NCBI GenBank assembly: GCA_027676805.1
Contig: JAQENU010000005.1
Location: forward strand, 62,001 to 126,000
DNA length: 64,000 nt
From: Coprobacillaceae bacterium UN01-12pH3A
GTDB lineage: Bacteria; Bacillota_I; Bacilli_A; Erysipelotrichales; Coprobacillaceae
Direction of reading: 5' to 3'
How positions within the stretch are numbered: position 1 is the stretch's first letter; each line of letters begins with the position of its first letter. The notes beneath the pieces were generated by a model, which did not search any database, had not been told where the DNA came from, and saw only the letters and a program-made list of their open reading frames with translations. This document shows positions 61,882-64,000 of the stretch, one piece after another. The translations under genes and the position numbers were made by a program.

Positions 61882-64000
61882 ATGATAAAGTTAAGAAGAT
61901 ATTTGAAACCGTTTATTGTATCGATCTTAATCGTAATCGGATTGCTTTATGTTCAGGCACAAACTGAATTGGCTTTGCCGGATTATATGTCAAAGATTAT
62001 CACAAATGGGATTCAAGCCGGGGGCTTCGAAGACGCTGTCATGGATGTATGTTCAAAAGACACCTATGATCTGATGAGGGTATTTATGTCAGAAGAAGAT
62101 CAGAAAACATTAGATGAACATTACACATTGGTGGAAAGTCAGAATATTGATGAAGCAACCTTGAAAAAGTATCCAGACGCTAAAGGTAAAGACATTTATG
62201 TATTAAATGATAAAGCTGACCGTACGGCCTTAAATCATATCATGGTAAAGCCATTATTGTTAGCGACCGGAATACAGACTTCTGAGCAGGCAGAACAAAT
62301 GCTGTCCCAGCTGCCAGAAGGTGTTACGCTTGCACAAGCGATCGAAATGATGCCAAAAGAACAGCTGGCAGAAATGACAGATGGCATTGACGAAAAGTTT
62401 GATACATTAGGAGAATCATCAATGACCATTGCTGCAAGTAATGGTGTAAAGATGGAATATAAAACATTAGGCAGAGATACACATGCCGTTCAAAATAACT
62501 ATATTTTGAAAATTGGGGGCATGATGCTAGGGATTGCGTTATTAGGCTCTGCTGCAGCAATTACGGTAGGGTACTTCTCATCACGTATTGGTGCCGGAGT
62601 TTCCAGAAAATTAAGACAGGATGTCTTTAATAAAGTACAGCATTTCTCAACAACAGAATTCAATAAATTCTCTACCGCATCCTTGATTACACGTACAACC
62701 AATGATATTCAGCAGATTCAAATGGTTGTCGTAATGTGCTTGAGGGTTATTGTGTATTCACCAATCATTGGTTTTGGTGCCTTAATCAAAGTATTAAACA
62801 GCGCCAACTCAATGGCATGGATCATCGGTGTCGTTTTAGTTATTTTATTTGGTGTTATTATCACGACTTTTATGATTGTCTTGCCGAAATTTACAATTGT
62901 CCAAAAATTAGTCGATAAATTAAACTTAGTCATGAGAGAAAACTTATCGGGAATGCTCGTCATTCGTGCATTCGGAAATGAAAAACATGCCGAAGAACGT
63001 TTTGACGAAGCAAATAAAAATACTTGGAAAGTCAATTTGTTTGTCAATCGTGTCATGAACACGGTAATGCCAATCATGATGCTGGTCATGAACTGTGTTT
63101 CTTTAGCGATCGTTTGGTTTGGCGCAAAGCAAATTGATTTAGGAACATTAGCAATTGGGGATATGATGGCATTCATGCAATATTCAATGCAGATCATTAT
63201 GTCATTTGTTATGATCTCAATGATCATGATTATGATCCCAAGAGCAGCAGTTGCGGCTAAACGTGTAAACGAAGTGTTGGAAATGGAGCCTTCTATCGAA
63301 GATCCTAAAGAACCAAAACACTTTGATGAAAATAAAAAAGGATATGTTGAATTTAAAAATGTCAGCTTCTCTTATCCGGATGCGGCTGAACATGTCTTAA
63401 GCAATATCAGTTTCACTGCCAAACCGGGAGAAACGACAGCCTTTATCGGAAGTACCGGATCAGGGAAATCCACTTTAATTCAGTTGGTACCTCGTTTCTA
63501 TGATGTCACTGAAGGAGAAGTACTGATTGACGGCATTAACGTAAAAGATGTTACTCAGCATGATTTGCGTGAAAAAATTGGTCTAGTTCCACAAACAGGT
63601 GTTCTGTTCTCTGGTACTATCGGGTCTAATATCCGCTATGGAAATCCTAGTGCAACAGACGAAGAATTAGATGTGATCAGTGAGATCGCGCAGGCAACGG
63701 AATTCATTGCTTCAAAAGAAGAAAAATATGAAACCCCGATCGCTCAAGGCGGAACTAATGTTTCTGGTGGACAAAAGCAGCGTTTGTCAATTGCCAGAGC
63801 AATTGCTAAAAATCCGGAAATCTATATTTTTGATGATAGTTTCTCGGCATTGGACTTCAAGACGGATGCAGCATTAAGAAAAGCCTTGAATGAACTGTGC
63901 CAAAAGACTAAGAGTACTGTATTATTAGTTGGACAAAGAATCAGTTCAATCATGCATGCAGATCAGATTGTTGTTTTGGATGAAGGAAAAATTGCCGGAA
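61882..64000 (+). CDS. ABC exporter half-transporter, permease plus ATPase (cut by window end)
   Basis: The open frame from ATG 61882 runs past the window end (706 codons visible). First span at residues 10-28, then an extracytoplasmic insert of ~165 residues (about 35-205), rich in acidic and glutamine residues, then the remaining spans. NBD: Walker A STGSGKSTL, signature VSGGQKQRLSIARAI, Walker B IYIFDDSFSALD. The usual two-gene arrangement after a MarR regulator suggests a heterodimeric drug exporter whose partner lies beyond the window. Only the last part of the ATPase domain is missing. Confidence 0.88.
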   Translation, partial: MIKLRRYLKPFIVSILIVIGLLYVQAQTELALPDYMSKIITNGIQAGGFEDAVMDVCSKDTYDLMRVFMSEEDQKTLDEHYTLVESQNIDEATLKKYPDAKGKDIYVLNDKADRTALNHIMVKPLLLATGIQTSEQAEQMLSQLPEGVTLAQAIEMMPKEQLAEMTDGIDEKFDTLGESSMTIAASNGVKMEYKTLGRDTHAVQNNYILKIGGMMLGIALLGSAAAITVGYFSSRIGAGVSRKLRQDVFNKVQHFSTTEFNKFSTASLITRTTNDIQQIQMVVVMCLRVIVYSPIIGFGALIKVLNSANSMAWIIGVVLVILFGVIITTFMIVLPKFTIVQKLVDKLNLVMRENLSGMLVIRAFGNEKHAEERFDEANKNTWKVNLFVNRVMNTVMPIMMLVMNCVSLAIVWFGAKQIDLGTLAIGDMMAFMQYSMQIIMSFVMISMIMIMIPRAAVAAKRVNEVLEMEPSIEDPKEPKHFDENKKGYVEFKNVSFSYPDAAEHVLSNISFTAKPGETTAFIGSTGSGKSTLIQLVPRFYDVTEGEVLIDGINVKDVTQHDLREKIGLVPQTGVLFSGTIGSNIRYGNPSATDEELDVISEIAQATEFIASKEEKYETPIAQGGTNVSGGQKQRLSIARAIAKNPEIYIFDDSFSALDFKTDAALRKALNELCQKTKSTVLLVGQRISSIMHADQIVVLDEGKIAG

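Noticed and set aside
62718..63227. 169-codon minus-strand frame opposite the ABC exporter
   Set aside because: It lies wholly antisense to a gene with clear transporter motifs, lacks a ribosome site and has the low-complexity composition of a shadow frame.

Overview
The window looks like chromosomal DNA of a low-GC, anaerobic gut-type Firmicute, most probably Erysipelotrichia (Catenibacterium/Faecalitalea/Holdemanella-like). This rests on AT-rich codon use, strong AGGAGG ribosome sites, a paired GlgC/GlgD glycogen system, single-chain PurL, an EFR1 flavodoxin-ferredoxin and the GGGtGRT/NifU-like gene pair. No rRNA, tRNA, CRISPR array or intact insertion sequence was seen.

Layout: (1) 1-10.2 kb, glycogen cluster on +: 3' end of glgB, glgP, type I pullulanase, then glgC-glgD-glgA behind a CcpA-type (cre) site, and an ATP-grasp enzyme. 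(2) 10.4-15.5 kb: 6-phospho-beta-glucosidase with its own cre; a tiny autonomous transcription unit (promoter, cre, 20-codon hydrophobic ORF, terminator); a DUF362 protein behind a MerR-type promoter; a divergent second PurC; an RpiR/SIS regulator; a SnoaL-like protein. (3) 15.5-19.9 kb: oleate hydratase, a TetR regulator and a MATE pump whose MerR-type promoter faces a second MerR-type promoter that now reads only into a degenerate merR-like remnant. (4) 19.9-25.4 kb: methyltransferase plus five-gene nickel/peptide ABC importer. (5) 25.4-35.2 kb: RhuM pseudogene, an orphan membrane protein, an AT-rich gap, the GGGtGRT/NifU-like operon, and a four-gene cell-surface operon (large FG-GAP protein, ABC-2 exporter, C39-like protease), then a broken small membrane gene.

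(6) 35.3-48 kb: a complete promoter plus guanine-type purine riboswitch plus terminator controls fhs-purE-C-M-N-H-D-L-B; purF and purK are not here. Fhs supplies formyl-tetrahydrofolate for PurN and PurH. (7) 48-54.5 kb, mostly minus: TetR/EFR1/ferredoxin-nitroreductase operon, yjdF with a leader that can mask its ribosome site (yjdF riboswitch), several small proteins, an AraC regulator and a ROK kinase without the usual zinc motif. (8) 54.6-64 kb, plus strand: CsoR-controlled copA with a C-terminal CopZ-like domain that has its own internal start, csoR, two membrane/anchored proteins, proB-proA, and a MarR regulator with triple operators followed by an ABC exporter cut by the window end.

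The best candidates for undescribed biology are the FG-GAP/ABC/C39 surface operon, the GGGtGRT/NifU-like pair, the cre-controlled mini-gene at 12.0-12.2 kb, and the orphaned MerR circuit at 19.5-19.8 kb.
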